The notes: generated from the letters alone by a model not told the origin. Shown: positions 43,447-56,206, counted from the stretch's first letter. The stretch is 64,000 nucleotides of DNA from Salinivibrio sp. ES.052 (GCF_900141775.1 NZ_FSRI01000002.1:22501-86500), one strand, 5' to 3'. Program-made: numbers and translations.

Positions 43447-44310
43447 ATGAAGAGCCTATACGCTGTCCTCCCTTTCGTGATATCAATCTTTACCTCACAA
43501 GCCCTCGCCACTGTCACCATTGTCCACCCTGAGCCCAGATCAGGCTCTGCGTTGGATCTTTATGCGATTGAACTTATTGAATTTCTCGCCGACAAGTCGG
43601 GTGAATCGGTCACCTTGCAGGCGTTTGATGGTCAGATTGGCTCTCAATCGCGGAAAGTGGAAATGATGAAACAAGGGAAACTGACCGTGGATTGGCTTGG
43701 CGCCGATCGCACCTTGGAATCAGAGCTTATCCCTATCCGCTACCCAGTCTTCCGCGGTTTACTCGGACATCGTCTATTTATTACCAACCAAAAGACCGAG
43801 CCGACACTGGCGCCAATTAGCGACGTTGAGGGCTTAAAATCGTTAACCATGATCCAAGGGCAAGGGTGGGCTGATGTCAATGTCCTAAAGTCCGCCGGAT
43901 TTCGTGTCAGAGAAATATCCAGCTTTGAAAACATTTTCAAAGCAGTCAATGCTGGGCGCGCTGATCTGTTTCCTCGCGCATTGATTGAGCCCTTTAGCGA
44001 ATTGAATGAACGGCAACAGTATGAAAATTTACTGGTTGATCCACATCTGATGCTGATTTATCGCTTCCCAATGTTTTTATTTGTTTCTCCGCAACATTCA
44101 GACGTCGCCGATATGTTGAACAGTGCGTTTGAAACCGCGTATCAAGATGGCTCCTTCATTGAGTTTTTCGATAGTGCGCCCTTGGTCAAAGAGACGTTTG
44201 AAAAAGCCAATATCAGTGGCCGTACGGTTATCCGCGTCGATAACCCTCACCTAAGCAACGAAACGCAGGCCATTCCTGAGACGTTCTGGCTCGACATTGA
44301 AGCGCAGTAA
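43447..44310 (+). CDS. Orphan periplasmic solute-binding-like protein
   Basis: About 287 residues from ATG 43447 (a GTG at 43438 is possible). A signal peptide with hydrophobic core and ALA cleavage site precedes the mature TVTIVHPEP. The pattern (FDGQIGSQSRKVEMMKQGK, then a helix-strand FENIFKAVNAGRADLFPRALIE) resembles type-2 periplasmic binding proteins (SBP_bac_3 fold). No permease or ATPase gene is next to it, so it may serve a sensor or act alone. It is close behind crp but has its own promoter region. Ligand unknown. Confidence 0.75.
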   Translation: MKSLYAVLPFVISIFTSQALATVTIVHPEPRSGSALDLYAIELIEFLADKSGESVTLQAFDGQIGSQSRKVEMMKQGKLTVDWLGADRTLESELIPIRYPVFRGLLGHRLFITNQKTEPTLAPISDVEGLKSLTMIQGQGWADVNVLKSAGFRVREISSFENIFKAVNAGRADLFPRALIEPFSELNERQQYENLLVDPHLMLIYRFPMFLFVSPQHSDVADMLNSAFETAYQDGSFIEFFDSAPLVKETFEKANISGRTVIRVDNPHLSNETQAIPETFWLDIEAQ

Positions 44311-44314
44311 CAAC

Positions 44315-44347
44315 CAAAAAGAGGGAGCACCTTGTGCCCCCTCTCTT
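44315..44347. terminator. Terminator shared by the convergent binding-protein and ast transcripts
   Basis: AGAGGGAGCAC-CTT-GTGCCCCCTCT, an 11-bp stem with one mismatch, with TTTTT on the minus-strand side (after the DUF1338 gene) and a weaker tail on the plus side. Confidence 0.8.
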
Positions 44348-44380
44348 CATTGGTGTTTCAGTCTATACTTGCCGCTATGG

Positions 44381-45172
44381 CTAGTGAGTACTTTCAAAGA
44401 TTTTATCCGCTGAGGCGGCTACAAACCCCTGGTACAACCCACCGTTGGGCAACACATAACGTTTGGCAAACTCATAAAACCCCCCAGGGATGGTTTGCGT
44501 GCAATCGGAGAAGGCAACCGGTACGCGATCAGCCATGGTGGAGGATTGCTCCAGATACACCGAGGCATCGCCTTTCACTTCACCGCCCGCTTCATTGATC
44601 GCAAAGCCGTTGTCACGCAGTGCTTGGTTAACTGATTGGCAATCATCATGCGCATTCAGCTGATTCACACTCACGGTAAAGTGGTTTGCGCCATAACCAT
44701 GTGCGGCCACCCAGGACGCATATTCACTCTCTTCAGCGAGCGTTTGGTAGGTTGCCCAATCGATATCCCATAGGCGGCCCTGATGCAGAAAGTCACTGCT
44801 CGTCAATGACGATGCATCCACTTGTGCCACCAGCTTTTCGACGATGGCCTGAAGTGCTGGCGAGCATTGCTCCACCATCAACTCACTGATAAAGACTTTC
44901 GGCATCAAGGGATCAGGATGCTCATAGTGACGTGCATTTAGCTTCTTCGCCTCAAAGGTATACTCCCCTTTTTGCTGATAGCCCAGCGCAAGAAACGGAC
45001 GCGCAAGCACCTCAAGCCCTACTTTAGGTAACCCAAATGTCCGTAAAGCAATATGATCATTGATCAACGGCTGCCCTTCCTCTAATAAGGCATGCACCTT
45101 ATGTGCCGACGGGCAAAGCCGATGGATATAGTCTTGCCAAAGTTTATCGAATAACTCTTGGCCACTGTCCAT
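44381..45172 (-). CDS. DUF1338 (2-oxoadipate dioxygenase-like) protein, last gene of the ast cluster
   Basis: 263 residues from ATG 45172 (MDSGQELFDKLWQDY), with a GGAG ribosome site; the longer frame into astD is not supported. The DUF1338 family includes HglS/YdcJ, Fe(II) enzymes of lysine breakdown that use a His-His-Glu metal site; likely ligands here are H40 (DHIALRTF), H164 (GANHFTVSVN) and E234 (GGFYEFAKR). It is 10 bases after astD, so it probably works with arginine or a related carbon-chain catabolism. The substrate is not known. Confidence 0.85.
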   Translation of the reverse strand: MDSGQELFDKLWQDYIHRLCPSAHKVHALLEEGQPLINDHIALRTFGLPKVGLEVLARPFLALGYQQKGEYTFEAKKLNARHYEHPDPLMPKVFISELMVEQCSPALQAIVEKLVAQVDASSLTSSDFLHQGRLWDIDWATYQTLAEESEYASWVAAHGYGANHFTVSVNQLNAHDDCQSVNQALRDNGFAINEAGGEVKGDASVYLEQSSTMADRVPVAFSDCTQTIPGGFYEFAKRYVLPNGGLYQGFVAASADKIFESTH

Positions 45173-45182
45173 GTTGGTCTCC

Positions 45183-47688
<2,506 letters not shown>

Positions 47689-47717
47689 CTCAAATCCCTC
47701 CGAATATATGAAGTCGC

Positions 47718-48938
47718 TTATCCTGCAACGACTTTCGCAATCGCACGGTCTAGGCGCGCCATCCCTTCTTCAATATCGGCTTTAGTAATCACCAATGAGG
47801 GAGTAAAACGGACAACGTTTGGTCCGGCGACGAGGACGAGCAATCCTTCATCCCCTGCTGCAACCAAGATATCCCGTGCACTGCCTTCCCAGTCTTTACT
47901 CAACGCGGCACCCAGTAACAGCCCTTTCCCACGCACTTCACTGAAAATGCCATATTTATCGTTGATCGCTTCTAAACCGTCGCGGAACCATTGCTCTCGC
48001 TCAATCACACCGGCGAGGACTTCCGGTTTGGTGACTTCGTTAACCACCGCTTCAGCCACCGCACAAGCCAGTGGGTTACCGCCATAAGTTGAGCCATGAA
48101 CACCAGGTTTCATGTGCGCCGCTAAGCTTTCCGTGGTGAGCATGGCGCCAATGGGGATCCCCCCACCTAGGGATTTGGCAGTGGCCAAAATATCCGGTTC
48201 AACACCCGACTCTTGGTAGGCGTAGAAGGTCCCTGTGCGACCATTACCGGTTTGCACTTCATCAAAAATCAACAGGGCATGATGCTTATCACACAGCTCG
48301 CGCACCGCCTGTAGAAAGCCGGGCTCTGGCGGCACGATCCCACCTTCCCCTTGCAGGGGCTCCATCATCACCGCACAGGTCCGATCGGAGATGTGATCCG
48401 CCAGAGCGGCAATATCGTTGTATGGCAGATGGGTGATATCTCCCGGTTTGGGGCCAAAGCCGTCGGAATAGGCAGGCTGGCCACCAACGGTCACGGTAAA
48501 GAAGGTACGACCGTGGAAACCTTTGGTAAAGGCGATGATCTCGCTCTTGTGCTCACCGTGCTCTTCTTTCGCCCAACGACGTGCCAGTTTCAGTGCGGCT
48601 TCGTTCGCTTCTGCACCCGAGTTGGCGTAAAAAACGCGATCGGCAAATGAAAGCTCTGTAAGGCGTTTAGCCAGACGCAATGCTGGGGCGTTAGTCATCA
48701 CATTACTGAGGTGCCACAGTTTCTGTGCTTGCTCTGTGAGCGCATCGACCATGACCGGATGACAATGGCCTAAACAGCTCACCGCAATGCCGCCGGCAAA
48801 ATCGATATACTCTCGGCCTTCTTGGTCCCAGATGCGCGACCCTTTACCGTGATCGGGGATCATTGGCATTGGGTTGTAACACGGCACCATGACTTCATCG
48901 AAGAGTTTACGTTCTACTTTGTGCTCCATTGTCATCAC
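47718..48938 (-). CDS. astC: AstC/ArgD, aspartate aminotransferase-fold succinylornithine/acetylornithine aminotransferase
   Basis: 406 residues of class-III PLP aminotransferases; the PLP lysine is K255 ([10 protein letters not shown]), with [11 protein letters not shown] and [13 protein letters not shown] motifs. AstC and ArgD are hard to tell apart by sequence and vibrios often use one enzyme for both; position at the head of astA-astD favours the catabolic role here. The start could be ATG 48938 or ATG 48929 (MEHKVERK). Upstream lies a 332-base gap. Confidence 0.9.
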   Translation of the reverse strand: MMTMEHKVERKLFDEVMVPCYNPMPMIPDHGKGSRIWDQEGREYIDFAGGIAVSCLGHCHPVMVDALTEQAQKLWHLSNVMTNAPALRLAKRLTELSFADRVFYANSGAEANEAALKLARRWAKEEHGEHKSEIIAFTKGFHGRTFFTVTVGGQPAYSDGFGPKPGDITHLPYNDIAALADHISDRTCAVMMEPLQGEGGIVPPEPGFLQAVRELCDKHHALLIFDEVQTGNGRTGTFYAYQESGVEPDILATAKSLGGGIPIGAMLTTESLAAHMKPGVHGSTYGGNPLACAVAEAVVNEVTKPEVLAGVIEREQWFRDGLEAINDKYGIFSEVRGKGLLLGAALSKDWEGSARDILVAAGDEGLLVLVAGPNVVRFTPSLVITKADIEEGMARLDRAIAKVVAG

Positions 48939-49270
48939 TCAATCCTTCTGTGTTTTATCTATGATGCATAGTATTTACATTATTTTAACTGCAGCAATAG
49001 CAGATTATGTTTTGTTTCCAGCAGGATAACAAACCTCATGCAGTTTAAAGAGATAGTTATGCATAAACTGAGAGCAAAGAGAAGGCGAGAGTGAGCAAGG
49101 GTATGATGCGATTGAGGCAAGGGTGGTCACCCCCACTGCCGAGGCTGCATAAGGTTGCAGCCATTGATAAAGCAGTCAAATATAGCGAAATGTAAAATTA
49201 GTGATAAAGATCGCTATTTATTGCAACTGTTTCTGTAAACAGTGAGTAGGAAAATCGCTGCACCAAGAGA
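48939..49270. other. Gene-free gap upstream of astC
   Basis: 332 bases without an open frame of interest. Holds a 7-bp inverted repeat GGCTGCA/TGCAGCC (49143-49162) and ACTGTTT/AAACAGT (49226-49243). No convincing ArgR box or promoter was found; the astC promoter should lie here. Confidence 0.5.
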
Positions 49271-49846
49271 TTATTGCTGTAAAAAATTGGCCAGTAAGGC
49301 ATGCCCGTTTTCGGTCAAAACGCTCTCTGGGTGGAACTGAACCCCTTCAACGGCAAGGTGGCGATGCTTAAGGCCCATGATGATCTCGCGACCATCAACG
49401 CCAGCAGTGGTTGCGGTCACCGAAAAACAGGCAGGAAGGCTCTGCGGGTCAACCAATAAAGAATGATAACGTGTCACTGTCATCGGCGTTGATAAGCCTG
49501 CGAAGACGCCTTCTCCTTGGTGCGTCACCGGGGAGGTTTTGCCGTGCATGACTTGGTTAGCACGTACCACCTGAGCTCCGAAGACTTGTGCGAGCGCCTG
49601 ATGACCAAGGCATACGCCTAAAATAGGTATTTTTCCCGCGAAGTGCTCAATCACCGCTAACGAAATTCCGGCGTCATCTGGGGAGCAAGGGCCGGGGGAT
49701 ATCACGATATGAGTCGGCGCCATTGCTGCTATCTCGGCCAAGCTAATCGCGTCATTACGCTTGACGCACACCGATGCGCCTAGCTCACAGAAGTATTGAT
49801 ACAGGTTGTAGGTAAAAGAGTCGTAGTTATCGATGATAAGAAGCAC
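49271..49846 (-). CDS. pabA: PabA/TrpG-type glutamine amidotransferase (aminodeoxychorismate synthase component 2)
   Basis: 191 residues, class-I GATase: catalytic C79 (LGVCLGHQ), H172 and E174 (FHPESV), and [10 protein letters not shown]. Supplies ammonia for p-aminobenzoate in folate synthesis; such proteins can also serve anthranilate synthase. The distinction from TrpG is by location (no trp genes near) and single-domain form. Confidence 0.93.
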   Translation of the reverse strand: MLLIIDNYDSFTYNLYQYFCELGASVCVKRNDAISLAEIAAMAPTHIVISPGPCSPDDAGISLAVIEHFAGKIPILGVCLGHQALAQVFGAQVVRANQVMHGKTSPVTHQGEGVFAGLSTPMTVTRYHSLLVDPQSLPACFSVTATTAGVDGREIIMGLKHRHLAVEGVQFHPESVLTENGHALLANFLQQ

Positions 49847-49944
49847 TGTGCTAAGCCATGCGATGAGAGAATCGGCATGATGCTAACACAGTGCTTATAA
49901 GGCGTCATCCTAGCGCGGGCAGGTGCTCGCTGCTCACATTAGGA

Positions 49945-52284
49945 TTAGCGTAGCTGACAGCGAAATCCCGTATATCGCACGGTCATTGGCGTATCGGCTG
50001 GCGCACTGCCGCAATAAACTGGAAACAAGCCCAGTGCTTTGACCGAGACCATAATGCGGTCGTCACCCTGCAGTGCCAATGATTGAACCAAAGGGCTCGC
50101 TTGGTCAAATTGACGCTGACTACGCCATTTCATCCATGCGTGTACCGGACTTTTTTTCCCGTTCAGCAATGGAATAATCGGCAGAAAACTGCGGTTATTC
50201 ACAGTGACCGAGACGGGCACCACAGGTTCCGGGTAGTTGAGTGACACTAGAACCGGATCGTGGTCTGACGACGAGAATGGATTACTCGATTTGACCAAAT
50301 CCCCGGTATATTGACGGCTGTATTCAAACAAGGTGCTCTCTACCGAGTTAATATGCCAATCCTCAACCCCTACCACTTTGTTGGCCAAGCTGGCATTGGC
50401 GAGTGCATGGTCAAGGCTGCCTAACTCACCGGAATAAGAGTAAGAGTAAGCTTTTTCACCTAACCAATCTGTCGCAAGATTCGTATAACCGAGCCCTTGC
50501 TCGACCGCTTTTGCCGTTGGATGCATGGGCACGCCACGAATTTCCGTCCCTGCAGCGGTCATAATGTCCCGATCGCTTGGTGTTCGCTGGTAGTCAGTAA
50601 GAACACGGACCGGATCTTCTTTGGCGTAAGCATTGAGGTCACCCAAAATTAATACGTCACCGTCAACGGCTTTGAGACGATCGCGTAGTGCAACGGCTGC
50701 AGACACCCGGAACGCATTACAATGTCCTTGCATATCAGCCGTGTCAGTTTCAAATTCACCGGCGATCCAATCTTCATAGCACCCCGAGCCTTTCGATTTA
50801 AAATGATTCACCACCACACTCAGCGGCTGATCGTTGATCGTAAAGCGCTGGATTAAACTATCACGCTGATATTTGTTCAGCGCTTTGGTCTCTCCGTCTG
50901 GGTTTTCACCACTGATATGCTGCTCTGGCATCCGAACGGCTTGCGCATCACCGGCAAGGTCAACCTTAGCCGGCCGGTAAATCATCCCCACCATAATGGC
51001 ATCCGAACCAAAGAAAGCACCTTGGGTTTTCTCTGCATCGCTCGGTTCGACAAATTGGTAATGATCATCCGGATGGCTAAATTGGGCATTTAAATGGGTG
51101 ACCAAATCAGCAATGGCACTCCCCGTTTCAAAACCGTTATTTTCGATCTCCATCAAACCAACAATATCGGCATCCATCGCGGTTAACGCATTAACGATTT
51201 TGCTTCGTTGGAGGTCAAATTCGGCAGCGGTTTTCGCGCCTCGGTTGCATCCACGATTGGCGTCAGCATCAGCACGGTCTTCACACGTCACGTTCAATGG
51301 TCCGCCCACCGCGCTGGCGCTGGTAAAATAGTTCAGTACGTTAAAACTCGCGACCTTAATATCCGCCCCCGGGACAGTATCTGGCGCGGCTTGGCGATCA
51401 CGACGATGAACAATATCGCCGGCGGTGATGGTATTGGTCGTGACTAACCGATATTGGCTATAGCTGTAACCCACCACACCGTTCAGACGCTCTATTCGAT
51501 CACCAATACGTAAATATCCCTGCTCAGCATCTAAGCCAGGGAAGTAAGGGATCTCACCGTCTTTCGCTTTCTGATCGCTTTCGATGTACAGCTGATTATT
51601 CGCATTATGCTCAGCCAAAGCTTGGGTGTCGGGTGTTAACGCCGGATAAAGTTGAGTGGGTTTATATAAAGGCGTTTGATGCGATAACACCATATTGTTA
51701 CGGAAGGCATCATAGTCAAAGCCAAAGTTACGCGTGATCACTAACTCACTGTCCGCATCCATGGTCACATGCATGCCTTCATAACGCTCCAATGCATCAT
51801 GCAAGGTTTCCTCTGGTGCCACACGGATCGTGGTCGGTGGGAGCGCCCCCTGATACACGCCTTTTGCCACCTGTCCATCGGTGACCCCTAATTGGGTATG
51901 ACCGTAATACTCTTTAACTTTACCACTGGCACAAAGCATATCGCCTGGCGCCAAGTCCAAGCGTTGAGCATCGCCCAAATAGACAAACAGGCCGTCTGAT
52001 GTTGCCGGATCACCGTCTCCTTGACGATCTTGAATCCATACCCCTTGATATAAGCCTTCCGTCACCGCCGTGACCACGCCTTCTACCGCATAGGTTTTCT
52101 CTGAGCTGTACTTCCCATCAGGGACGAGTGGGCTACGCTCTCCATCTCCTTGAATCGCGTAAATGGGGGTTGGGGGGGTCACCCCACACTGATAGTTTTC
52201 TGTGAGCGGTGCTTTTGCCGAAGCAGGGAGGGTAATCCCCGCTATCACCAACGCAAGCGGTGACCACATCAATGACTTTTTCAT
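49945..52284 (-). CDS. Secreted ExeM/NucH-like DNA nuclease
   Basis: 779 residues. Signal peptide (1-23, cleavage at ASA), an OB-fold-like domain of the YhcR type (about 60-150), and a large EEP (DNase I-like) domain (about 308-685). Catalytic-type residues are visible: N315 (FNVLNYF), E379 (GLMEIENNG), H494 (VVNHFKSKG), D549 and N551 (LGDLNAY), D625 and D674-H675 (SSSDHDP). Ten cysteines after the signal suggest disulfides. Related ExeM/Xds enzymes degrade extracellular DNA. It has a roughly 90-residue C-terminal piece and no GlyGly-CTERM anchor, which many relatives have, so it is probably released rather than held. Alone between trpS and pabA. Confidence 0.88.
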   Translation of the reverse strand: MKKSLMWSPLALVIAGITLPASAKAPLTENYQCGVTPPTPIYAIQGDGERSPLVPDGKYSSEKTYAVEGVVTAVTEGLYQGVWIQDRQGDGDPATSDGLFVYLGDAQRLDLAPGDMLCASGKVKEYYGHTQLGVTDGQVAKGVYQGALPPTTIRVAPEETLHDALERYEGMHVTMDADSELVITRNFGFDYDAFRNNMVLSHQTPLYKPTQLYPALTPDTQALAEHNANNQLYIESDQKAKDGEIPYFPGLDAEQGYLRIGDRIERLNGVVGYSYSQYRLVTTNTITAGDIVHRRDRQAAPDTVPGADIKVASFNVLNYFTSASAVGGPLNVTCEDRADADANRGCNRGAKTAAEFDLQRSKIVNALTAMDADIVGLMEIENNGFETGSAIADLVTHLNAQFSHPDDHYQFVEPSDAEKTQGAFFGSDAIMVGMIYRPAKVDLAGDAQAVRMPEQHISGENPDGETKALNKYQRDSLIQRFTINDQPLSVVVNHFKSKGSGCYEDWIAGEFETDTADMQGHCNAFRVSAAVALRDRLKAVDGDVLILGDLNAYAKEDPVRVLTDYQRTPSDRDIMTAAGTEIRGVPMHPTAKAVEQGLGYTNLATDWLGEKAYSYSYSGELGSLDHALANASLANKVVGVEDWHINSVESTLFEYSRQYTGDLVKSSNPFSSSDHDPVLVSLNYPEPVVPVSVTVNNRSFLPIIPLLNGKKSPVHAWMKWRSQRQFDQASPLVQSLALQGDDRIMVSVKALGLFPVYCGSAPADTPMTVRYTGFRCQLR

Positions 52285-52432
52285 ACCTGTTCCTTCACGT
52301 AAATTGAGTGTTTACTCGAAAATCGCATGTATTATTCACGATAGATACAAGGTATGACGTGATATGAATCGCACCAAAATCAGCCGCTATTGATGAAGTG
52401 ATAAGAAGTGAGAGGCCGGTTCAGTGTTGATC

Positions 52433-52466
52433 AAAAAAGCAGCGAGATCAGCTCGCTGCTTTTTTG
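52433..52466 (-). terminator. Rho-independent terminator of trpS
   Basis: AAAGCAGCGAGC-TGAT-CTCGCTGCTTT followed by a T run, 20 bases after the trpS stop on the minus strand. Confidence 0.92.
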
Positions 52467-52484
52467 TACGGTAACAATGATGTG

Positions 52485-53498
52485 CTAGACGCGTGGAACA
52501 AAACCGACAGCATCGTACACATTACGCAACGTTTCCTGAGCCCTGGCAGAAGCGTGTTCCGCCCCTTTTTGCATCACGCTATCAAGCAGAGTGCGATCGG
52601 CTCTATACTCACGGTAACGCGCTTGTAGTGGTTCGAGCATCGCCACCACAGCCTCAGCGGTATCTTTTTTCAAGTGACCATACATTTTGCCTTCATAGGC
52701 TTTTTCCAACGCATCAATCGATTCACCTGTCGCACCAGACAGCAAGCCAAGCAAATTAGAGACACCTGGCTTTTCTGCACTATCAAAACGCACACGTGGT
52801 GGCTCTTCTGAGTCGGTGACCGCCCGCTTTATCTTTTTAGCGATGGCTTTCGGGTCTTCCAACAAACCGATCACGTTATTGCGGTTATCGTCTGACTTCG
52901 ACATCTTCTTGGTCGGATCCTGCAGGCTCATCACCCGTGCATTCACGTCTGGCGTATAAGGCTCTGGCAACGCGAACACATCGCCATACCGATTGTTAAA
53001 ACGCGTCGCCACGTCACGCGCCAGTTCCAGGTGCTGCTTCTGATCATTCCCCACCGGCACTTGGTTCGTTTGATACAACAGAATATCCGCGGCCATCAAC
53101 ACCGGATAACTGAACAATCCGGCATTGATGTTTTCAGCATGGCGCTGGGATTTATCTTTAAATTGGGTCATGCGGTTTAGTTCACCCATTTGGGTGTAGC
53201 AATTCAGTACCCAGCTGAGTTGAGCATGCTCCGGCACATGAGATTGAACAAACAAATTGCTCTTTTCTGGGCTGACACCAACCGCTAAGCATAACGCCAA
53301 CGCATCCAGTGTGGCTTCACGCAGTGCGTTAGCATCTTGATGCACAGTGATCGCATGTAAATCCACCACACAATATTGGCAATCATAATCATCTTGCATC
53401 TGTTCCCACTGACGCAGTGCGCCCAGATAGTTACCAATACTTAACTCGCCTGAGGGCTGCACACCACTCAATACAATGGGTTTCGAAGATTGACTCAT
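52485..53498 (-). CDS. trpS: Tryptophanyl-tRNA synthetase
   Basis: Class-I synthetase, 337 residues. The HIGH-type signature is [11 protein letters not shown] (16-26) and the KMSKS loop lies at 198-202. Last gene of the aroK-aroB-damX-dam-rpe-gph-trpS run, 60 bases after gph, the same order as in E. coli. Confidence 0.97.
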   Translation of the reverse strand: MSQSSKPIVLSGVQPSGELSIGNYLGALRQWEQMQDDYDCQYCVVDLHAITVHQDANALREATLDALALCLAVGVSPEKSNLFVQSHVPEHAQLSWVLNCYTQMGELNRMTQFKDKSQRHAENINAGLFSYPVLMAADILLYQTNQVPVGNDQKQHLELARDVATRFNNRYGDVFALPEPYTPDVNARVMSLQDPTKKMSKSDDNRNNVIGLLEDPKAIAKKIKRAVTDSEEPPRVRFDSAEKPGVSNLLGLLSGATGESIDALEKAYEGKMYGHLKKDTAEAVVAMLEPLQARYREYRADRTLLDSVMQKGAEHASARAQETLRNVYDAVGFVPRV

Positions 53499-53558
53499 GA
53501 TGATTCAGTTCCTTTACATATTGCCCGTGTGGGCGATCTTATTTGCGTATTTAAATCG

Positions 53559-54239
53559 CTATGCGGGGTGGTTGGCAACCACCTGTCCTAGCGCACTAAA
53601 GTGGTCAAGCACATAGCTTGGCTGGCTATCGCTGATGGGTTCACCGTAGTTGTAACCATATGTTAGCCCCACTGAGGCAATACCCGCATTGTGCGCTGCT
53701 AAAATATCATTTTTTGAATCGCCGACCATCAACATCTGGGCATTGGTTAACGCATGCTTATCGCGCAACAGATGCAAGCCTTCTGGATCTGGCTTGCTGG
53801 TTGATAGACTATCACCGCCAATCACATCACTAAACAAGGACGCTAAGCCCAAATCTTCTAAGATGGCTGGCACAAAAGCGTATGGCTTATTGGTGACCAC
53901 ACCCAGTTGATAACCCTGCTGGTGCAGCGTGGTTAGCGTTTCTTTCACCCCAGAATAGAGCACCGTTTTTTCATGCCCATTGTGTTCATAGTGATAGTTA
54001 AAGCGTGCTCTCGCTTTTGCGACGAGTGCAGCGTCAAGGCTAGGATCGTGATCATGATGACGTGACAAGGCACGGCGAATCATAATATCCGCCCCGTTAC
54101 CGATCCAACCCGTCACCTCCGCCACCGTGACGGTCGGCATCTCCAAGTCTGCCAGCATCATCTGCAGCGCTTGGGTCAAATCCGGCACACTATCAACCAA
54201 GGTGCCATCTAAATCAAATGCAATATAACGCAGGCTCAT
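53559..54239 (-). CDS. gph: Phosphoglycolate phosphatase
   Basis: 226 residues, HAD family: catalytic D9 and D11 in FDLDGTLVDS, later TNKP and GDSKNDILAA motifs. Removes 2-phosphoglycolate from DNA repair. 9 bases after rpe. Confidence 0.95.
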   Translation of the reverse strand: MSLRYIAFDLDGTLVDSVPDLTQALQMMLADLEMPTVTVAEVTGWIGNGADIMIRRALSRHHDHDPSLDAALVAKARARFNYHYEHNGHEKTVLYSGVKETLTTLHQQGYQLGVVTNKPYAFVPAILEDLGLASLFSDVIGGDSLSTSKPDPEGLHLLRDKHALTNAQMLMVGDSKNDILAAHNAGIASVGLTYGYNYGEPISDSQPSYVLDHFSALGQVVANHPA

Positions 54240-54248
54240 ACGACTTCA

Positions 54249-54923
54249 TTACCTTTCTACTTTGGCCAGTTCGGCACGCATTTCTTCAATAGCGGTTTTA
54301 TAATCAGGTTGACCAAAAATGGCTGAACCCGCGACGAACATATCGGCGCCCGCTTGTGCCACTTCAGCAATGTTATTGGCTTTCACGCCACCATCGATTT
54401 CCAAGCGAATATCACGGCCACTGGCATCGATACGTTGGCGGACTTCACGCAGTTTATCTAACGTGGTAGGAATAAAAGATTGGCCACCAAAGCCTGGGTT
54501 AACGGACATAAGCAGGATCATATCCAGTTTATCCATGACATAATCTAGGTGGTGGAGCGGCGTTGCTGGGTTAAAGACCAAGCCAGCTTGCATGCCGTGC
54601 TCTTTGATCAACTGCAAGGTGCGGTCAATATGCTCACTGGCCTCCGCATGAAATGTCACCATATTGGCTCCCGCATTGGCAAAATCGGGAATAATGCGGT
54701 CTACTGGTTTCACCATCAGGTGAACGTCAATGGGCGCGGTGATACCATAATCACGCAAGGCTCGGCAAACCGGAGCACCAAACGTCAAATTGGGTACATA
54801 GTGATTATCCATCACATCAAAGTGAATCACATCCGCTCCCGCGGCGAGCACGTTTTCAACTTCTTCGCCTAACCGGGCAAAGTCTGCAGATAAAATCGAT
54901 GGCGCGATTAAAAAATCCTTCAT
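54249..54923 (-). CDS. rpe: Ribulose-phosphate 3-epimerase
   Basis: 224 residues, TIM barrel, metal-binding H34, D36, H68 and D177 in place ([20 protein letters not shown]). Pentose phosphate pathway. The 335-base gap before dam contains a gene on the other strand, so rpe is not right after dam. Confidence 0.97.
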   Translation of the reverse strand: MKDFLIAPSILSADFARLGEEVENVLAAGADVIHFDVMDNHYVPNLTFGAPVCRALRDYGITAPIDVHLMVKPVDRIIPDFANAGANMVTFHAEASEHIDRTLQLIKEHGMQAGLVFNPATPLHHLDYVMDKLDMILLMSVNPGFGGQSFIPTTLDKLREVRQRIDASGRDIRLEIDGGVKANNIAEVAQAGADMFVAGSAIFGQPDYKTAIEEMRAELAKVER

Positions 54924-55016
54924 AGTACGGTCGCCTCAGTTGCCAAAAAGTCGCCATAATTCTACCCGATATCCATAGTGAAGTCTTATCTGATCGGTGT
55001 TTTCTCGCCCTGGCAA

Positions 55017-55045
55017 TTGGCAAGTACCAGACACTTAACTAAAGT
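55017..55045 (+). promoter_or_regulatory. Promoter of the DUF2970 gene
   Basis: TTGGCA (55017-55022), 17-base spacer, TAAAGT (55040-55045), 28 bases before the ATG at 55074, plus strand. Confidence 0.6.
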
Positions 55046-55073
55046 AACAAGAGATGCCGAAAAAGGAGGCAGG

Positions 55074-55262
55074 ATGGGTAACAAACCTAGACCTAAAGAC
55101 GTGATGAAGAGTGTGATTGCCGCTTTATTTGGGGTCCAATCACAACACAATCGCGAGCGGGATTTCGGTCATGATTCACCGGCCGCCTACATCATCACCG
55201 GCGTGGTGATGATTGGGCTATTGGTGGCGGCATTATTAGCACTGGTCAGTATGGTGACTTAA
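55074..55262 (+). CDS. DUF2970 small inner-membrane protein
   Basis: 62 residues from ATG 55074, which has an AGGAGGC ribosome site; a longer frame from 54978 lacks one. The N-terminal KPRPKDVMKSVIAALFGVQS is family-typical and one membrane span (about 39-60) ends the protein. Function unknown. It lies on the plus strand between dam and rpe, and its last 4 bases overlap the dam stop (convergent), so it splits the aroK-trpS run. Confidence 0.85.
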   Translation: MGNKPRPKDVMKSVIAALFGVQSQHNRERDFGHDSPAAYIITGVVMIGLLVAALLALVSMVT

Positions 55263-56134
55263 CCGCGAGGAGTGACATCCGCTTTAGGCACATTCGATGC
55301 CACTAGGGGGTGGAAGGCGGAAGGAGAAAAAAGTGCCAATAATTCGTCCACTTTATTTCGACCGCTACCATTCCGGCTAATGGTCCGTTTAACTTTGACC
55401 ACATTAAAAGAGGCGCCACGATACAAACGACGGGTGTAAGGGGTATCGTGATTCGAGATAAGAACGGGGATGCCCTGAGCCACAGACGCGTGCTCGGCAT
55501 GCTCTGCGAGCAAGGCTTGATCATCCAGCGTAAACCCGTTAGTCGCATAAGTGGTAAAATTAGCCGTTGCGGTCAGCGGGGCATACGGGGGATCACAGTA
55601 AATCACATCCCCTCTCCTCGCGCGTGCAAAGCTCTCGGCATAGCCCTCACACACAAAGTCAGCACGCTGGGCCTTTTCAGCGAACATCGCTAACTCTTTT
55701 TCCGGAAAGTACGGTTTTTTATACGACCCAAACGGCACATTGAAACCGCCTTTTTTATTGTACCGGCATAAGCCATTAAAACCGTGGCGGTTCATGTACA
55801 AAAAGTAAAGCGAGCGCAAGTAAGGGTCCGTGGTAAGGTTAAACTCACGGCGCACATCCAAATAGCGCTCTTTTTGGTTGTATTCTTGGCAAAAGAAGGC
55901 GCGCGCATCCGCCACAAAACGCAGCGGCGTTTGCTTAATAATGTTGTATAGATTGATAAGATCTGGGTTGATGTCAGCCAAAATATAATGGTCGTAATCG
56001 GTGTTTAAGAATACCGACCCAGCACCGACAAAGGGCTCGATAAGCGTGTTCCCCTCGGGAAGATGACGACGGATGTCATCGACTAGCGAATACTTACCAC
56101 CAGCCCACTTTAGAAACGCGCGATGCTTTCTCAT
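55259..56134 (-). CDS. dam: Dam, DNA adenine methyltransferase (GATC)
   Basis: 291 residues (E. coli 278). AdoMet motif FVGAGSVF (35-42) and catalytic DPPY (181-184), class alpha N6-adenine methylase. Methylates GATC for mismatch repair and replication control. 72 bases after damX, as in enterics and vibrios, where dam is essential in V. cholerae. Confidence 0.97.
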   Translation of the reverse strand: MRKHRAFLKWAGGKYSLVDDIRRHLPEGNTLIEPFVGAGSVFLNTDYDHYILADINPDLINLYNIIKQTPLRFVADARAFFCQEYNQKERYLDVRREFNLTTDPYLRSLYFLYMNRHGFNGLCRYNKKGGFNVPFGSYKKPYFPEKELAMFAEKAQRADFVCEGYAESFARARRGDVIYCDPPYAPLTATANFTTYATNGFTLDDQALLAEHAEHASVAQGIPVLISNHDTPYTRRLYRGASFNVVKVKRTISRNGSGRNKVDELLALFSPSAFHPLVASNVPKADVTPRG

Positions 56135-56206
56135 TGCCCCTGATCTATCTCTGCGGTGTGAAAAGGGGCGGATTGTACCTTATTTTGCCTCATCAATCAG
56201 CGGATT

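Noticed and set aside
48955-49075. Possible ArgR boxes upstream of astC (TGCATAGTATTTACA and TATGCATAAACTG)
   Set aside because: Only partial match to the TGAAT-N4-ATTCA consensus and no tandem spacing of two boxes.
49226-49243. ACTGTTT-CTGT-AAACAGT hairpin after pabA as a terminator
   Set aside because: Perfect 7-bp stem but no T run on either strand.
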